A DNA stretch of 64,000 nucleotides from NCBI RefSeq assembly GCF_021730395.1, contig NC_069373.1, forward strand, positions 14,402,001-14,466,000, in the 5' to 3' direction. A program made the translations under genes and the position numbers. Source of the stretch: Mercenaria mercenaria (lineage: Eukaryota; Mollusca; Bivalvia; Venerida; Veneridae). Within the stretch, counting starts at the first letter, position 1; every line of letters starts with the position of its first letter. Positions 1 to 11,992 of this stretch are shown in pieces. The notes below the pieces were generated by a model. That model saw nothing but the letters and a program-made list of their open reading frames with translations, did not search any database and had not been told where the DNA came from.

Positions 1-50
1 GAAACTCTTTCCATGTACGAATGTGTCTCTTTCCATGTACGAATGTGTAC
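1..50. repeat. Short 23 bp direct repeat at window start
   Basis: A CTCTTTCCATGTACGAATGT motif occurs twice in tandem. It lies in an EPDR-1 intron. Nothing else is recognised up to the exon at 271. Confidence 0.6.
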
Positions 51-270
51 CTGAATGCTTTACAGAAAGTTGTATATAATTAATATATATTATCATATTC
101 CATAGGTCATTTAACGAAACTATATTTTAACAATTTGTGTGAGGAGACTTCATATTTATTGAATGAGTCATTTTACAGTCATTATCTGATTATTTACAAT
201 CGTTTCACCATAGTTAATTATGCGCAAAGGTGATTCTGACCGGTATGATATGTATTTTGTATATACATAG

Positions 271-3200
271 ATGAGAAAGTATGCTATGACACCCGATTCT
301 AACGCATGTCATATTCAGCCGCTGTTGGGAGAACAAACAGAGCCGTGCGTACCAAGTAAGTTATTGCCATTTAGCCTGTTATAACTAAATACCTTACTAA
401 AGTTTCAGTTTTGGGCATTATTTTTATTCATCGATTCATGCTCAATTGTTCTATATTTCTGTAGCGGCTACGTTTGACGTCATACGATTTTCACCGATTT
501 ATATTTCTCTGTGAAAGTTTTAGAAAGTTTTGAAATTATATTACATCGAACGGTATCAATCGATATCGTTGTTGATTGGCCCAAACATAATATGAAAGTA
601 ACCAGGATTTGCATGAATTGTATGCGAAATATTGCACTGGTTTGATACATCATTCATAGAATTTGCATCACATAATAATTGGTATACAAAAAAAAAAACA
701 GGGATCTCCGTGATCGAGTTGTTATGGTCGCCGGCTTCGAAACATTTGCCTCTCGCCTACATAAGTTCGAAACCCCGCTTAGGGCATGGAATTCTTTATT
801 ATTATGTTTTGAGGAAATCAGCATGCTTACGGAAAGTCGATACTTCTAGCCAGATGCCTTCAAGCTGAAAAGTCGCCACATGACTGACAACTCTTAACAA
901 CGAAAAAATCCACATTATTTTAGGTCATATATTTTTGATTATTTTTTTATCATAACTTCCACTACTACAGACACCACTAAGTACTATATTTGTATTACGT
1001 TTACATTACTATACGATTATTACTAGGCACATTGAAGTGGGCTGGCAATTACACTCTCGGGTCAACAAGTGAAGGGGTACATGTAAATGCATGGTCCGGG
1101 GATTATGAAAATTCCCACTATGAGATGCTAACTACTGTTAATGACTGCACACCGGTAGAGATGACTGTGTTTGGCACAATGCCTGATGGTAAAGTATCTA
1201 ATGTTGCCAGCTGATTTATACATTTTGTACATACAAGCATCTTAGTTTAATTATGTTTACATGTGTTTAGCTCATCTGATTTTTTGGGAAAAATTGATGA
1301 GTTATTGTCATCACTTGATCGGCGTCTGCGTCGGCGTCGGCGTCGGTGTCGGCGTCGGCATTGCCTGGTTAAGTTTTTTTTTAGGTCAGCTTTTCTCCTA
1401 AACTATCAAAGCTATTGCTTTAAAACTTGCAACACTTGTTCACCATCATTAGCTGACTCTGTACAGCAGGAAACTTAACTCCATCCTGCTCTTTGCAAGA
1501 ATTATGACCCCTTTTGGACTTAGAAAATATCAGATTTCTTGGTTAAGTTTTATGTTTAGGTCAACTTTTCTCCTACACCATCAAACACTAACTCTGTACA
1601 GCAAGAAACATAACTCAATCTTGCTTTTTGCAAGAATTATATTTAGACTTAGAAAATTTCAGATTTCTTTGTTAAGTTTTGTGTTTAGGTAAATTTTTCT
1701 CCTTAATGGTCAAAGCTATAGCTTCAAAATTTGGAGCAGTTAATCGCCATTAAAAGCTGACTTTGCACAGCAAGTACTGTGACTCTACATTGCTTTTTGC
1801 AAGAATCATGGCCCCTTTTGGACATAGAAAATCATGGGTATGACAATATTTCTATTATACAGAGACAAAAAAATTAGATGAGCGTCTGCACCCGCAAGGT
1901 GCAAGGTGCTCTTGTTATATTCTTTGAAGCCAACAGGTAAAATATCTAACAGTGTAATTATTTATTATCAACATCATTATAAACATTTGTCTAAAGTTCT
2001 GCTGAAGTCACTTTTGTTGGTTAGTTTTGCTTGGACGGCACGGGCGGGAAATGCGATGCGGTCGGTGGCGTGTTGCGGGATATTCATCAACTGAAGAATT
2101 GTGTTTGATATTTCATCGAATTTCAATCCTTTTGTCTTCTTGTCTTTTTTTCTCTTTTATTACAATCAGAACATATGCTTTACACACAATCTTTTCATTT
2201 TGTGCCGTAATGTGGAGAGGACCATTTACTCTTCTTCTTCTTCTTCTTCTTCTTGGCGTTCGCAACCATTTACTGATGTTGTAGCTAACTCGAGCTCAAA
2301 TTCATTTGCAAATGTTTTGTATTGCATCATTATATGTTGATTGTGTATGAATTTATATATAAAATAATATTAAACTTAAAACTGAACTAAATCTGTAAAC
2401 AAACATAACCATGTCATCAAAGCATGTCAGTTTTGCAGAACGGTTGTGATTTAAATATGTCAGCCGTTCATTTCTGAGGTCGCGGGTTCAAAATTCCCGT
2501 GGTCATAACCTTCGTTAAAGACTGAGAGTTTTGTTTTCTCGATGAGGATGAGAAGTTCGCTTGCTTTTGAAGAGCTGTCGGAGGATGACTATTCAAAAGC
2601 CTTGTCAAATGAATGAATATACAAGTCGGAAAAGGGACATACTTTGGTATAAAGGCAAAAACAGAGTTATGGAACTTGTACAATGCATGTCAGTGCTTCA
2701 TTCCAGTGATTCCTATTAGTGGGAACTGAGATACCAGCTTACATACAGAAACTTTATCACACATTTGCTACATAGAAAAAGGGCATAATTTCGTAAAAAT
2801 TCAAAGTAGACTTATAAAACATGTGCACTGCTTGTCAGACCAGTGTGTAAAGTTTCAATCAGTTTCCATTAGTTGGTACTGAAAAACCAGCTTACACACA
2901 CAAAATCTTTCTGTTGTGTAGATGTGTCTGTCGGTAGAATTGAAAGATATTTGTGTTCTTCATAAAATCGTTTTAAACTTGCTGTATATCATCGAGATTT
3001 TGCACTTGTTTTAGGAACACGAGTCTCGACACAAACCGTCTTCGTGGACGTTACTCAATATATGACCAGTCCTGGTGCCTTGAATATCCCAGACATGTGC
3101 AAAACCGTGAGTACAACATGAATATATTCATTTAATCGTACTAACATCCTTAAAAGATAAATGTTACTCTGTCTGCGTAAATTAGCCATTGATCACGACT

Positions 3201-6200
3201 TTCAAATGAAATTCCCCACCTTATTAGAGCGTTAAATTATGATTTTGTTCTGCAGTAAATTTTTGGTATATTTTGTGAAATTCTTTATTAATTTTGATTT
3301 TAATAAGTAAGGGGATGTAAATTGTTGTTATATTATATGATATTCTTTTAATGTATGTAGTTGGGAGTCTAAGCAATTCAACATGTACAGACATACAACA
3401 TGTTAAGGTAGATCTAAACAAATAAAAGATAGATATACAATTGAATAACGGTATTTGCAAGGTGGAAATCTATTGCCTGAAGATGTCTAACGCTATATCC
3501 CTTTAATAATACATTACCTGCGATTACGCATAAGGACCTTTGAACAGAATATCTAACTGAGATGTCAAACACATTTTTCAATTAGGATACTAGTTACATG
3601 ACTTTGATCAAACACATTTTTTACAATTAGCACACTAGTTACATGACTTTTTATCAGTAAATAGGGATTAGATTGTGTCATCAAAGATTTACTTAGACAC
3701 CATTTTTTTGTATTACGGGCAGTTTTATGGCAGTTAATTTGCTTACTTGCCAAATCCTGTTTTAGGGTCCGAGACGAACCAGTTTTTATGTACGTATTTT
3801 TCATTGGTCAGTTGAATTTGTAATAAGATTTTTAATTGGATAATTGCGAAGAAATCAACCGTTTCCAAATCCTTTATAAGCACATCAGCTACCCCGAGAA
3901 AGCCAAAACTCTGGCTTCGTAGAAAAATAAATGTTATTGGGAGCTGACAAGATTTTTATTCTTTTTATAGGTAAGTCAAATTTTGTACTCTGTATTTTTT
4001 TCAACTTTGTAAAATCTGGATTGGTAACTTTTAAATTTTAACAGAGATCTTATCTTAATGCTAGGCACATGTGTATTGGAATTGTTTGTTTTATATCTAT
4101 CCAGCTATTCAGATAGCTACTTAGTATTTTTGTCGTTCATGTGTAAGATTTGTACTTCTATAGTTTAGTTTTATACATATATTATGCATCTCAGAAAACT
4201 TCAAAGTATTTTTGTTTATGAGTAAGATTTAGTAGATTCTTTTTACTGTTGATTTATTACAGAAATTATGCTTTATAATGTAATCTGAACTAGTTATTAT
4301 TCACATAGAGAAAAGAAACTTATTGAGGAGTACTCTAAATTCTTAATCACTTAGTGTACTTTCATTAAGAACTTGTCGCATAATTTGCGTCTTTCGGTCT
4401 ATTTTAATAATATTCTAGGTCGTGAGTACTCTTTATAGGAAAACAAATTTAGACGTATTTAGGAAATCAAATAACTGAATAAAACCGAAAAATAACTTTT
4501 AGGCATTTCAATGTGTTTAAGAAACAAATCTAGAGTAGGCAGTATGTTGGTTGAGTGTCGATTTAATGTCAGAAACCAGAATGGTAGGATTTTTGTTTGT
4601 GTATATTAAAACTGTTTGTTGATAAACTTAGAGTATGATTTTCTGGTTCATTAAAGAGTTAGTCTCTAGGCTTGGTGAATTATTTATCATTTTCTTAAGT
4701 TTATTGATCATTGATTGAATGTATGCTTGATGTTATGTATGTGATTTATATGGATGTTTGTACAAAAAAAGAACAAAAAAACTCTGGCTTCGTAGAAAAT
4801 AAATGTTATTGGGAGCTGACAAGATTTTTATTCTTTTTATAGATCTTAGTATCCCCGCAGCCTTAGCCATGAGGCGGAGAAAGAAAAGGAAGAAACGCTT
4901 GTAGCAAGGAGCCTATATCTAACGGCCATGATCACTATACAGTACAGGCCGAACGAAAGAATAACCATCCATTCAGACACACCAACAAAATAATTTAAGG
5001 CGTAACACAGAGAGAAACAACAACATAAATTTTATGCGTAACACAGTGTTCTGCAGTAAATTTTTGGTATATTTTGTGAAATTCTTTATTAATTTTGATT
5101 TTAATAAGTAAGGGGATGTAAATTGTTGTTATATTATATGATATTCTTTTAATGTATGTAGTTGGGAGTCTAAGCAATTCAACATGTACAGACATACAAC
5201 ATGTTAAGGTAGATCTAAACAAATAAAAGATAGATATACAATTGAATAACGGTATTTGCAAGGTGGAAATCTATTGCCTGAAGATGTCTAACGCTATATC
5301 CCTTTAATAATACATTACCTGCGATTACGCATAAGGACCTTTGAACAGAATATCTAACTGAGATGTCAAACACATTTTTCAATTAGGATACTAGTTACAT
5401 GACTTTGATCAAACACATTTTTTACAATTAGCACACTAGTTACATGACTTTTTATCAGTAAATAGGGATTAGATTGTGTCATCAAAGATTTACTTAGACA
5501 CCATTTTTTTGTATTACGGGCAGTTTTATGGCAGTTAATTTGCTTACTTGCCAAATCCTGTTTTAGGGTCCGAGACGAACAGTTTTTATGTACGTATTTT
5601 TCATTGGTCAGTTGAATTTGTAATAAGATTTTTAATTGGATAATTGCGAAGAAATCAACCGTTTCCAAATCCTTTATAAGCACATCAGCTACCCCGAGAA
5701 AGCCAAAACTCTGGCTTCGTAGAAAATAAATGTTATTGGGAGCTGACAAGATTTTTATTCTTTTTATAGGTAAGTCAAATTTTGTACTCTGTATTTTTTT
5801 CAACTTTGTAAAATCTGGATTGGTAACTTTTAAATTTTAACAGAGATCTTATCTTAATGCTAGGCACATGTGTATTGGAATTGTTTGTTTTATATCTATC
5901 CAGCTATTCAGATAGCTACTTAGTATTTTTGTCGTTCATGTGTAAGATTTGTACTTCTATAGTTTAGTTTTATACATATATTATGCATCTCAGAAAACTT
6001 CAAAGTATTTTTGTTTATGAGTAAGATTTAGTAGATTCTTTTTACTGTTGATTTATTACAGAAATTATGCTTTATAATGTAATCTGAACTAGTTATTATT
6101 CACATAGAGAAAAGAAACTTATTGAGGAGTACTCTAAATTCTTAATCACTTAGTGTACTTTCATTAAGAACTTGTCGCATAATTTGCGTCTTTCGGTCTA

Positions 6201-9200
6201 TTTTAATAATATTCTAGGTCGTGAGTACTCTTTATAGGAAAACAAATTTAGACGTATTTAGGAAATCAAATAACTGAATAAAACCGAAAAAATAACTTTT
6301 AGGCATTTCAATGTGTTTAAGAAACAAATCTAGAGTAGGCAGTATGTTGGTTGAGTGTCGATTTAATGTCAGAAACCAGAATGGTAGGATTTTTGTTTGT
6401 GTATATTAAAACTGTTTGTTGATAAACTTAGAGTATGATTTTCTGGTTCATTAAAGAGTTAGTCTCTAGGCTTGGTGAATTATTTATCATTTTCTTAAGT
6501 TTATTGATCATTGATTGAATGTATGCTTGATGTTATGTATGTGATTTATATGGATGTTTGTACAAAAAAAGAACAAAAAAACTCTGGCTTCGTAGAAAAT
6601 AAATGTTATTGGGAGCTGACAAGATTTTTATTCTTTTTATAGATCTTAGTATCCCCGCAGCCTTAGCCATGAGGCGGAGAAAGAAAAGGAAGAAACGCTT
6701 GTAGCAAGGAGCCTATATCTAACGGCCATGATCACTATACAGTACAGGCCGAACGAAAGAATAACCATCCATTCAGACACACCAACAAAATAATTTAAGG
6801 CGTAACACAGAGAGAAACAACAACATAAATTTTATGCGTAACACATGGTGCAGATCCGAATCGACCTGATCACCTTCACTGCCAAGCGAGAAATAAAGGA
6901 AGGATCAAACCCGGTATGAATGAGTTATCTTACTGAAATATGCTCTACCAGCTAAATTTCCCATAAAAGAATGATAAATAAGACCTGTGAAAATGTAACA
7001 GAAATCAAGTTATAGAACAATATGTGTTTATCAACAATAAAGAAGATGTATAAATCTTCAGTGAAATAGTATCAAGATTCCGAAGAATATGATTAACCTG
7101 ATAGCCCGCTGAAGAAACATGCCGAGGTACAAGAAAGAATACGACATGATAGCCACTGGAGGAAATGTGCGGATGTGACGTCACGACAAAAAGATGCTAC
7201 AAAAATTAAACTGACTTTCACAGATGGAATTCCTGGTTATAATGGTTCATGAAGGACTGCTTATGTGTTATTAAAACACTGACAATATTTTGAGTTAATA
7301 CTTGTGTATGATATGCGTATTTATTGATTTTGCAATTTGTTGATGTTTTGTTTTACTTTTTGAGATAATTTTTTGTGTTGAATCAATAGTTAAGAATTTA
7401 AAATTCTGAGTTTAAGTGCTAGAATTATGGTGTAGGCCAACACCATTTTTCAAAATTCTTCGACGAAACACTATTTTCTCAAACATTAAAATATTATATC
7501 TTCAGTTTTGCATTGAGATGATACAATTTGCTCAAAATAGTTGTTAGGCTTTCTTCATGATTGCTAGGTTTATCCATTTAAGTTAGTTTTGATTCCAGAT
7601 TCTAAAACCCAAGAGAGGTAAACCCAGGAGAGGTTTGTCTGGATGGTTAGTAATTAATGGTAGAAACAGGACAACAATAATATAAGGTACCGCAAACAAA
7701 AAAATGTAAGAGGTAAGGTCTTAAGAACCTTAACCGGATCCAGATGGGATAGTAGTAATTTAGAAAATGTTACCAAGAGCCCAGTTATATTAATTCTGAG
7801 GCAAATTTGGTTTATAATTCAAATATGTTAAGTATAAATTGCTTTAGTACTTAAGGCTGAATGTCATATAAATCAGGTACTGCAATGTACTTTACAAATT
7901 GAATAGGAACCAATGGAAATAGGGCATCATGATCAGAATACGAAGTGTAAGGGCAAAGAATAAATCAGACTGACATATAATTATATTAAATATCAAGCTT
8001 AACTGGTAAGGCAGGTAAATTACAAAATACAGTTAAAGAAATAAGTATGTAAAATTAATAACCAGTAAGAAAGGGTGTGCACATAGAATTATTACGAAAA
8101 GTTGACAAAAAATATCAAAGTGCAAATGTAAGTTCATAAAAATATACAGTATCAAAGAAGAGTTCAAATAAAGGAAATTATATACAGAAACTTTGCTTTC
8201 AAATGAGAATTTAAGATAAGATATGAATCTTTATAGATTAAGTTGTTGAGTATTTACCATATTTTGGCATACAAAATAAAATGTTAAAATACAATGACGG
8301 ATGTCTGAATAAGGATGGTTGTAAATAGTTGTAAATAGTTTGTTCTGTTTAAATGCCAATTAAGGTATCTCATTCATTAAAGTTAAGATTGTAAGTTAGC
8401 TACAGTAACCTAACATGGCGTTAGTAACAAATGTGTAGTTAACTTAAAAAAAAATAATGTAATCAATATTCATAATATTGTATATTGAGTAGACTTTATA
8501 AGCAATTGTTATAGTAGTTACATTTTGATAGATGTTTATATTTTAGTAGCATAACTTAAGTTTCTTGTCCTAAGTTTATATTCTAAAGGTTTCTTTAAGG
8601 GTTGCATAACAGCAGAATGCTAGATTAGAGAATTTTACTTACTGGAAATAATGTCATGGTATTATTCCCACACTAACATCTAGGTAGGGTGTTGAACTGA
8701 ATATTACTTGTAACAAAGTGGCTATACATGTATGGATAGTCATGGTAATATTTGAGTTAGGTGGCTTAAAGCACACAGGTTGGTGATATGGTATCATTGA
8801 ATACTCAGAATGAAAACTCTGATGTAACTTTGTAAAACTTTTTACATATAAACTCTGACAAAAGTTAAACGATTCAAATATAAAATAAATTTGGCATATT
8901 ACAGCTGATTTCAACATAGTGTTCATAATGTTTTACAAAATACAGCTGCTTTCAACATAGTGTTCTAAATTAAATGGTATGGTTGCTTTCAATTAAGTGT
9001 TGTAATTGTGCATTGTACAGTTGATTTTAACATAGTGTTCTATACAGCTGATGTCAACAAAATGTACTGCATTAAGTATTACAGCAGAGTTCAATAGACT
9101 GTTAAGATTATTACAACTTTATAGGAATAAAGTTATTTTAGGGGGAGAGGTAGTGTTCTGCAGTAAATTTTTGGTATATTTTGTGAAATTCTTTATTAAT

Positions 9201-11437
9201 TTTGATTTTAATAAGTAAGGGGATGTAAATTGTTGTTATATTATATGATATTCTTTTAATGTATGTAGTTGGGAGTCTAAGCAATTCAACATGTACAGAC
9301 ATACAACATGTTAAGGTAGATCTAAACAAATAAAAGATAGATATACAATTGAATAACGGTATTTGCAAGGTGGAAATCTATTGCCTGAAGATGTCTAACG
9401 CTATATCCCTTTAATAATACATTACCTGCGATTACGCATAAGGACCTTTGAACAGAATATCTAACTGAGATGTCAAACACATTTTTCAATTAGGATACTA
9501 GTTACATGACTTTGATCAAACACATTTTTTACAATTAGCACACTAGTTACATGACTTTTTATCAGTAAATAGGGATTAGATTGTGTCATCAAAGATTTAC
9601 TTAGACACCATTTTTTTGTATTACGGGCAGTTTTATGGCAGTTAATTTGCTTACTTGCCAAATCTGTTTTAGGGTCCGAGACGAACCAGTTTTTATGTAC
9701 GTATTTTTCATTGGTCAGTTGAATTTGTAATAAGATTTTTAATTGGATAATTGCGAAGAAATCAACCGTTTCCAAATCCTTTATAAGCACATCAGCTACC
9801 CCGAGAAAGCCAAAACTCTGGCTTCGTAGAAAATAAATGTTATTGGGAGCTGACAAGATTTTTATTCTTTTTATAGGTAAGTCAAATTTTGTACTCTGTA
9901 TTTTTTTCAACTTTGTAAATCTGGATTGGTAACTTTTAAATTTTAACAGAGATCTTATCTTAATGCTAGGCACATGTGTATTGGAATTGTTTGTTTTATA
10001 TCTATCCAGCTATTCAGATAGCTACTTAGTATTTTTGTCGTTCATGTGTAAGATTTGTACTTCTATAGTTTAGTTTTATACATATATTATGCATCTCAGA
10101 AAACTTCAAAGTATTTTTGTTTATGAGTAAGATTTAGTAGATTCTTTTTACTGTTGATTTATTACAGAAATTATGCTTTATAATGTAATCTGAACTAGTT
10201 ATTATTCACATAGAGAAAAGAAACTTATTGAGGAGTACTCTAAATTCTTAATCACTTAGTGTACTTTCATTAAGAACTTGTCGCATAATTTGCGTCTTTC
10301 GGTCTATTTTAATAATATTCTAGGTCGTGAGTACTCTTTATAGGAAAACAAATTTAGACGTATTTAGGAAATCAAATAACTGAATAAAACCGAAAAAATA
10401 ACTTTTAGGCATTTCAATGTGTTTAAGAAACAAATCTAGAGTAGGCAGTATGTTGGTTGAGTGTCGATTTAATGTCAGAAACCAGAATGGTAGGATTTTT
10501 GTTTGTGTATATTAAAACTGTTTGTTGATAAACTTAGAGTATGATTTTCTGGTTCATTAAAGAGTTAGTCTCTAGGCTTGGTGAATTATTTATCATTTTC
10601 TTAAGTTTATTGATCATTGATTGAATGTATGCTTGATGTTATGTATGTGATTTATATGGATGTTTGTACAAAAAAAGAACAAAAAACTCTGGCTTCGTAG
10701 AAAATAAATGTTATTGGGAGCTGACAAGATTTTTATTCTTTTTATAGATCTTAGTATCCCCGCAGCCTTAGCCATGAGGCGGAGAAAGAAAAGGAAGAAA
10801 CGCTTGTAGCAAGGAGCCTATATCTAACGGCCATGATCACTATACAGTACAGGCCGAACGAAAGAATAACCATCCATTCAGACACACCAACAAAATAATT
10901 TAAGGCGTAACACAGAGAGAAACAACAACATAAATTTTATGCGTAACAATTTCTTATGTAGGTAATGTTAAAATAATTTAGTATGAAGTTGGAAATACAC
11001 ACGTTTCAAAAACTTACTATACTGGAACGTTAATTTTTTTAGTAAATCTAGTCACATTGCATAGCTTTCAGGAAAACATAACGGCAAAGGGCATTTTCAT
11101 GTCTATATTGTTCTTCTGTCGTTTTATTTCTGAAAGATATATGTGCCGCACCATGAGAAAACCAACATAGTGCGTTTGCGACCAGCATGGATCCAGACCA
11201 GACTGCGCATCCACACAGTCTGGTCAGTATCCATGCTGTTCGCTTTCAAAGCCTATTGCAATTATTGAAACCGTTAGCGATCAGCATGGATCCTGACCAG
11301 ACTGCGCAGATGCGCAGGCTGGTCTGGATTCATGCTGGTCGCAAATGCACTATGTTTGTTTTCTCATGGCGCGGCTCATATATATTTTGTTATGATTTCA
11401 TTGTGCTTTCCAGGGAGGAGCTCCAATTGGGAAATAA
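271..11437 (+). CDS. Ependymin-related protein, EPDR-1 (5' exons outside the window)
   Basis: This is the 3' part of a secreted ependymin-related (EPDR/MERP) gene. Exons visible: 271-355 (85 nt), 1027-1188 (162 nt), 3015-3106 (92 nt) and 11414-11437 (24 nt, ending in TAA). All have AG/GT borders and keep frame. The 162 nt exon carries the family core: a G-x-V-x-V-N-A-W-S-G stretch, then T-x-V-N-D-C-T-P. The next exon has D-V-T-Q-Y and L-N-I-P-D-M-C. The 85 nt and 162 nt lengths equal those of the two complete paralogues in this window. The last exon encodes only GGAPIGK, parallel to ADVANVGK and SAVATGK in the paralogues, which is why I accept it despite an 8.3 kb intron. That intron holds the LTR block. 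Ependymin-family proteins are secreted, disulphide-bonded glycoproteins that bind calcium or hydrophobic ligands; the role here is unknown. Exons 1-2 (signal peptide) lie before base 1. Confidence 0.82.
356..1026 (+). other. EPDR-1 intron 3
   Basis: Begins GTAAGT and ends CTAG. A 78-codon open frame at 632-868 has no recognisable protein features. Nothing else is seen. Confidence 0.6.
1262..1925 (-). mobile_element. Non-autonomous element with GGCGTC microsatellite and internal tandem units
   Basis: This is a second, opposite-oriented and shorter copy of the element at 49291-50372. It starts with an AGCTCATCTGAT-like end, has a (GGCGTC)n tract near 1321-1360, about three diverged copies of a 135-170 bp unit (each with TTTTTGCAAGAAT or a close variant), and ends in ATGAGCGTCTGCACCCGCAAGG followed by GTGCTCTTGTTA. 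No protein is encoded. In layout (tandem core, microsatellite, conserved ends) it recalls the bivalve 'pearl'/Helentron-type non-autonomous elements, but that link is from memory. It lies in EPDR-1 intron 4. Confidence 0.65.
2228..2254 (+). repeat. (CTT)n microsatellite
   Basis: About nine CTT units within EPDR-1 intron 4. Confidence 0.8.
2455..2905 (+). repeat. SINE-like remnant and two diverged 130 bp repeats
   Basis: Around 2480 there is a Pol III B-box-like motif (GGTTCAAAATTCC) after GGTCGC, as in a decayed tRNA-derived SINE. At about 2640-2760 and 2780-2900 there are two related segments, each ending in 'CCAGCTTACA(C/T)ACA'. No coding signal is seen. Confidence 0.4.
3246..5043 (+). repeat. 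LTR copy 1 (extra outer LTR)
   Basis: A 1798 bp TG...CA repeat, joined to copy 2 by only three bases (CAG). It contains an internal 63 bp direct repeat (3908-3970 and about 4780-4842). A very short, highly basic ORF (4869-4904) follows the second of these. Confidence 0.85.
5047..6843 (+). repeat. LTR copy 2 (5' LTR of the element)
   Basis: A 1797 bp repeat matching copies 1 and 3 almost throughout. It is followed after two bases by the primer-binding-site-like motif. Confidence 0.85.
6846..6863 (+). other. Candidate primer-binding site
   Basis: TGGTGCAGATCCGAATCG starts with the TGG expected for pairing with a tRNA 3' CCA and lies two bases after the LTR. The matching tRNA was not identified. 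Confidence 0.55.
6864..9139 (+). other. Non-coding interior of the LTR element
   Basis: AT-rich sequence without gag- or pol-like reading frames. The longest open frame is a 90-codon antisense one at 8654-8926 with no recognisable motif. Near 8880-9060 a short theme related to 'CAGCTGATTTCAACATAGTGTTC' recurs about four times. Confidence 0.6.
9140..9150 (+). other. Candidate polypurine tract
   Basis: AGGGGGAGAGG lies three bases before the TGTT start of LTR copy 3, where plus-strand priming of an LTR element is expected. Confidence 0.6.
9154..10948 (+). repeat. LTR copy 3 (3' LTR)
   Basis: A 1795 bp repeat, TGTT to AACA, followed by ATTT matching the bases before LTR copy 1. Confidence 0.85.
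11138..11381. mobile_element. MITE with long terminal inverted repeats (family M1)
   Basis: A palindromic element: left end ATATATGTGCCGCACCATGA and right end its near-complement, arms of about 75 bp. A CATGGATCC(A/T)GACCAG theme is repeated in both orientations. A second copy is at 34188-34437. I remember this as abundant in venerid clam genomes. It sits in EPDR-1's last intron, just before the final exon. Confidence 0.8.
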
Positions 11438-11526
11438 AGAAAAATACTGATGAGGGATTTATCACGCCCTGCGCGATTACGTCCTGTCTTGATATTATTC
11501 TAATATGACATTTTATTTGCTTATGT

Positions 11527-11532
11527 AATAAA
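11527..11532 (+). terminator. Poly(A) signal AATAAA of EPDR-1
   Basis: A canonical AATAAA lies about 90 bases after the EPDR-1 stop codon, which supports 11414-11437 as the true last coding exon. Confidence 0.6.
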
Positions 11533-11718
11533 AGATCAGAAATGTTCAAAAGAGTTGTGATCTGTGGTGCATACATGTCAAGATATCGTACGTAGTGGGT
11601 GGAATAATTTGATGTAATACAGCATTGTTGATAAAAATGCAGAATATACCTATAAAATAATTGCCGATGGAAAACGAGCGCAGTGTAGTGACGACGTGTC
11701 AGAGGGCAATTCGTGGAA

Positions 11719-11992
11719 TTAACCCTTACCCCTGCTATATTTCTATAATGAACTAATGAACTTGTCCATCTTTCAATTTGGACGGTACCATTAACTGTTA
11801 AAAGGGGTTCTTACCAAAAATATACTGATTGAATGGCGAACAGTGCATATCATGATCAGACTGCACGGATGTTTTTTTTTTTTTTTTTTGTTTTTTTATT
11901 TAATGTCGCACCGACACACATATGTCATATAGCGACCATATCTATACTGGTCGCAAAGGCAGAACCAATCGTGTCCAGCATGATAAGGGTTA
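11719..11992. mobile_element. MITE with TTAACCCTTA ends (family M2), interrupted by a SINE tail
   Basis: The left end TTAACCCTTA..CCTGCTA and the right end ..CAGCATGATAAGGGTTA are inverted repeats. Related copies are at 51740-51952 and 56586-56799. At 11871-11938 a T-rich stretch plus a SINE 3' end has been inserted. Confidence 0.7.
11871..11938 (-). mobile_element. Truncated SINE 3' tail nested in a MITE
   Basis: A poly-T run followed by TTTAATGTCGCACCGACAC and GTCATATAGCGACC matches the 3' end of the SINE at 32011-32180. It interrupts sequence that is continuous in the MITE copy at 51740-51952, where the uninterrupted site lies near 51885. Confidence 0.6.

Larger units (their letters stand above)
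3246..10948 (+). mobile_element. LTR-retrotransposon block: three LTRs, non-coding interior
   Basis: Three near-identical 1.8 kb repeats start TGTT and end AACA: 3246-5043, 5047-6843 and 9154-10948. The second and third flank a 2.3 kb interior. Just inside the left LTR of that pair is a TGG-starting primer-binding-site-like motif (from 6846); just before the right one is a purine tract (9140-9150). The interior has no ORF above about 90 codons, so it looks non-coding by nature (LARD-like non-autonomous element) rather than recently broken. The whole block is flanked by ATTT (3242-3245 and 10949-10952), a 4 bp target-site duplication. LTR near-identity implies recent insertion. Superfamily cannot be assigned without a polymerase; the + orientation follows from the primer site and purine tract. 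It lies in the last intron of EPDR-1, same strand. Confidence 0.8.

Noticed and set aside
632-868. 78-codon ORF in EPDR-1 intron 3
   Set aside because: No domain, no splice context, no paralogue.
5366-5803. 145-166 codon antisense ORFs repeated in the LTR copies (also 9473-9973)
   Set aside because: They recur only because the LTR is repeated, differ in frame and length between copies, and show no protein-like features.
3246-10948. Repeats considered as CRISPR, satellite or segmental gene duplication
   Set aside because: TG...CA ends, primer-site and purine-tract motifs and 4 bp flanking duplication fit LTRs better.
11187-11450. 87-codon ORF beginning M-D-P-D-Q-T-A (also 34029-34301)
   Set aside because: It is the palindromic MITE read as protein; the same peptide appears wherever the MITE occurs.
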